39,828 nucleotides of DNA from 2-01-FULL-41-26 sp964587505 (GTDB lineage Bacteria > Patescibacteriota > Minisyncoccia > 2-02-FULL-40-12 > GWA2-44-9), in the NCBI GenBank assembly GCA_964587505.1, contig CAZPLD010000002.1, positions 1 through 39,828 on the forward strand. Direction: 5' to 3'. Position numbers and translations under genes: made by a program. This document shows, piece after piece, positions 39,745-39,828 of this stretch. Position 1 is the stretch's first letter. Each line of letters opens with the position of its first letter. The notes beneath the pieces were generated by a model. That model searched no databases, was not told the origin of the DNA, and was given only the letters and a program-made list of their open reading frames with translations.

Positions 39745-39828
39745 AAATTCTGTTTGTCCCCAGAACCGTTGAGTATATTGACCCGATGAATATAGAGCTT
39801 ATGTCGGCTCTCGCCAGACGAGAGAGGC
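39741..39828 (+). CDS. Probable B12-binding radical SAM protein (3' partial)
   Basis: The first 29 residues are visible, opening MKILFVPRTVEYIDPMNIEL and continuing without a stop to the window end. This N-terminus resembles B12-binding domains of radical SAM proteins, including the one at 36824, with which it shares a promoter and leader. GGGAGG stands 6 nt before the ATG. The catalytic domain is outside the window, so the call rests on the short N-terminus and the shared upstream region. Confidence 0.6.
   Translation, partial: MKILFVPRTVEYIDPMNIELMSALARRER

Noticed and set aside
1..39828. CRISPR array, tRNA, rRNA, transposase or integrase
   Set aside because: No regularly spaced repeats, no tRNA-like cloverleaf noticed in the short intergenic gaps, and no recognisable mobile-element protein.

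Overview
The window is AT-rich, gene-dense DNA with no rRNA, tRNA, CRISPR array, insertion sequence or gene-free stretch over about 130 bp. It looks like a surface-glycan locus of an uncultivated bacterium. The mix of a lipid-linked sugar transferase, many glycosyltransferases, YfhO/GT39-type membrane enzymes, a pyruvoyl arginine decarboxylase, very short intergenic gaps and few Shine-Dalgarno sites would suit a Patescibacteria/CPR-like (e.g. Parcubacteria) genome. That placement is an inference and no phylogenetic marker is present.

Left part (1-24.2 kb). A truncated initiating sugar-phosphate transferase (1-1278) is followed by pdaD (1383-1925). A long minus-strand operon then runs from 10728 down to 1946: C-methyltransferase, two GT4 glycosyltransferases, methyltransferase, flippase, polyprenyl-phosphate sugar synthase, methyltransferase and a GT-C membrane protein. 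From 10.7 to 24.2 kb the genes form alternating blocks. Divergent pairs are separated by 63-101 bp and convergent pairs overlap at their stop codons or lie 8 bp apart. The blocks are: a short-chain dehydrogenase (+); a cupin (-); a three-gene + operon of a cysteine-free FrhB-like protein, a methyltransferase-like protein with a lost SAM motif, and a fused glutaminase/N-acetyl-sugar amidotransferase; a GT-C protein (-); a GT2 (+); a six-gene - operon of nitroreductase, radical SAM, ferredoxin, cysteine desulfurase, IscU and flavin reductase; and an LPG-synthase-type membrane protein (+). All four divergent gaps contain the same 11-bp element (TTGRRAAGYAA) placed so that its two ends can act as -35 boxes for opposite promoters. 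Most of these transcripts appear leaderless or nearly so.

Right part (24.2-39.8 kb). A methyltransferase/YfhO pair (27462-24197) is followed by units that mostly look different: Shine-Dalgarno-like sites and hairpin-plus-T-tract terminators appear around most of them. The contents are a B12-binding radical SAM protein, two related but atypical GT2 proteins flanking a SPASM radical SAM/P-loop kinase pair, a TPP enzyme, an SD-less PfpI/cupin/HAD operon, a second B12-type radical SAM protein, a pair that looks like a Rieske oxygenase split into two genes, a small membrane protein, and the start of a third B12-type radical SAM protein cut by the window edge.

Working model: the left block builds, modifies, flips and decorates a lipid-linked glycan. 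The Fe-S operon could mature and reduce its own radical SAM enzyme. The right block adds further glycan and redox tailoring units, some possibly acquired separately. The best leads are the shared -35 divergent promoters, the cysteine-free FrhB operon with the fused amidotransferase, and the split Rieske oxygenase.
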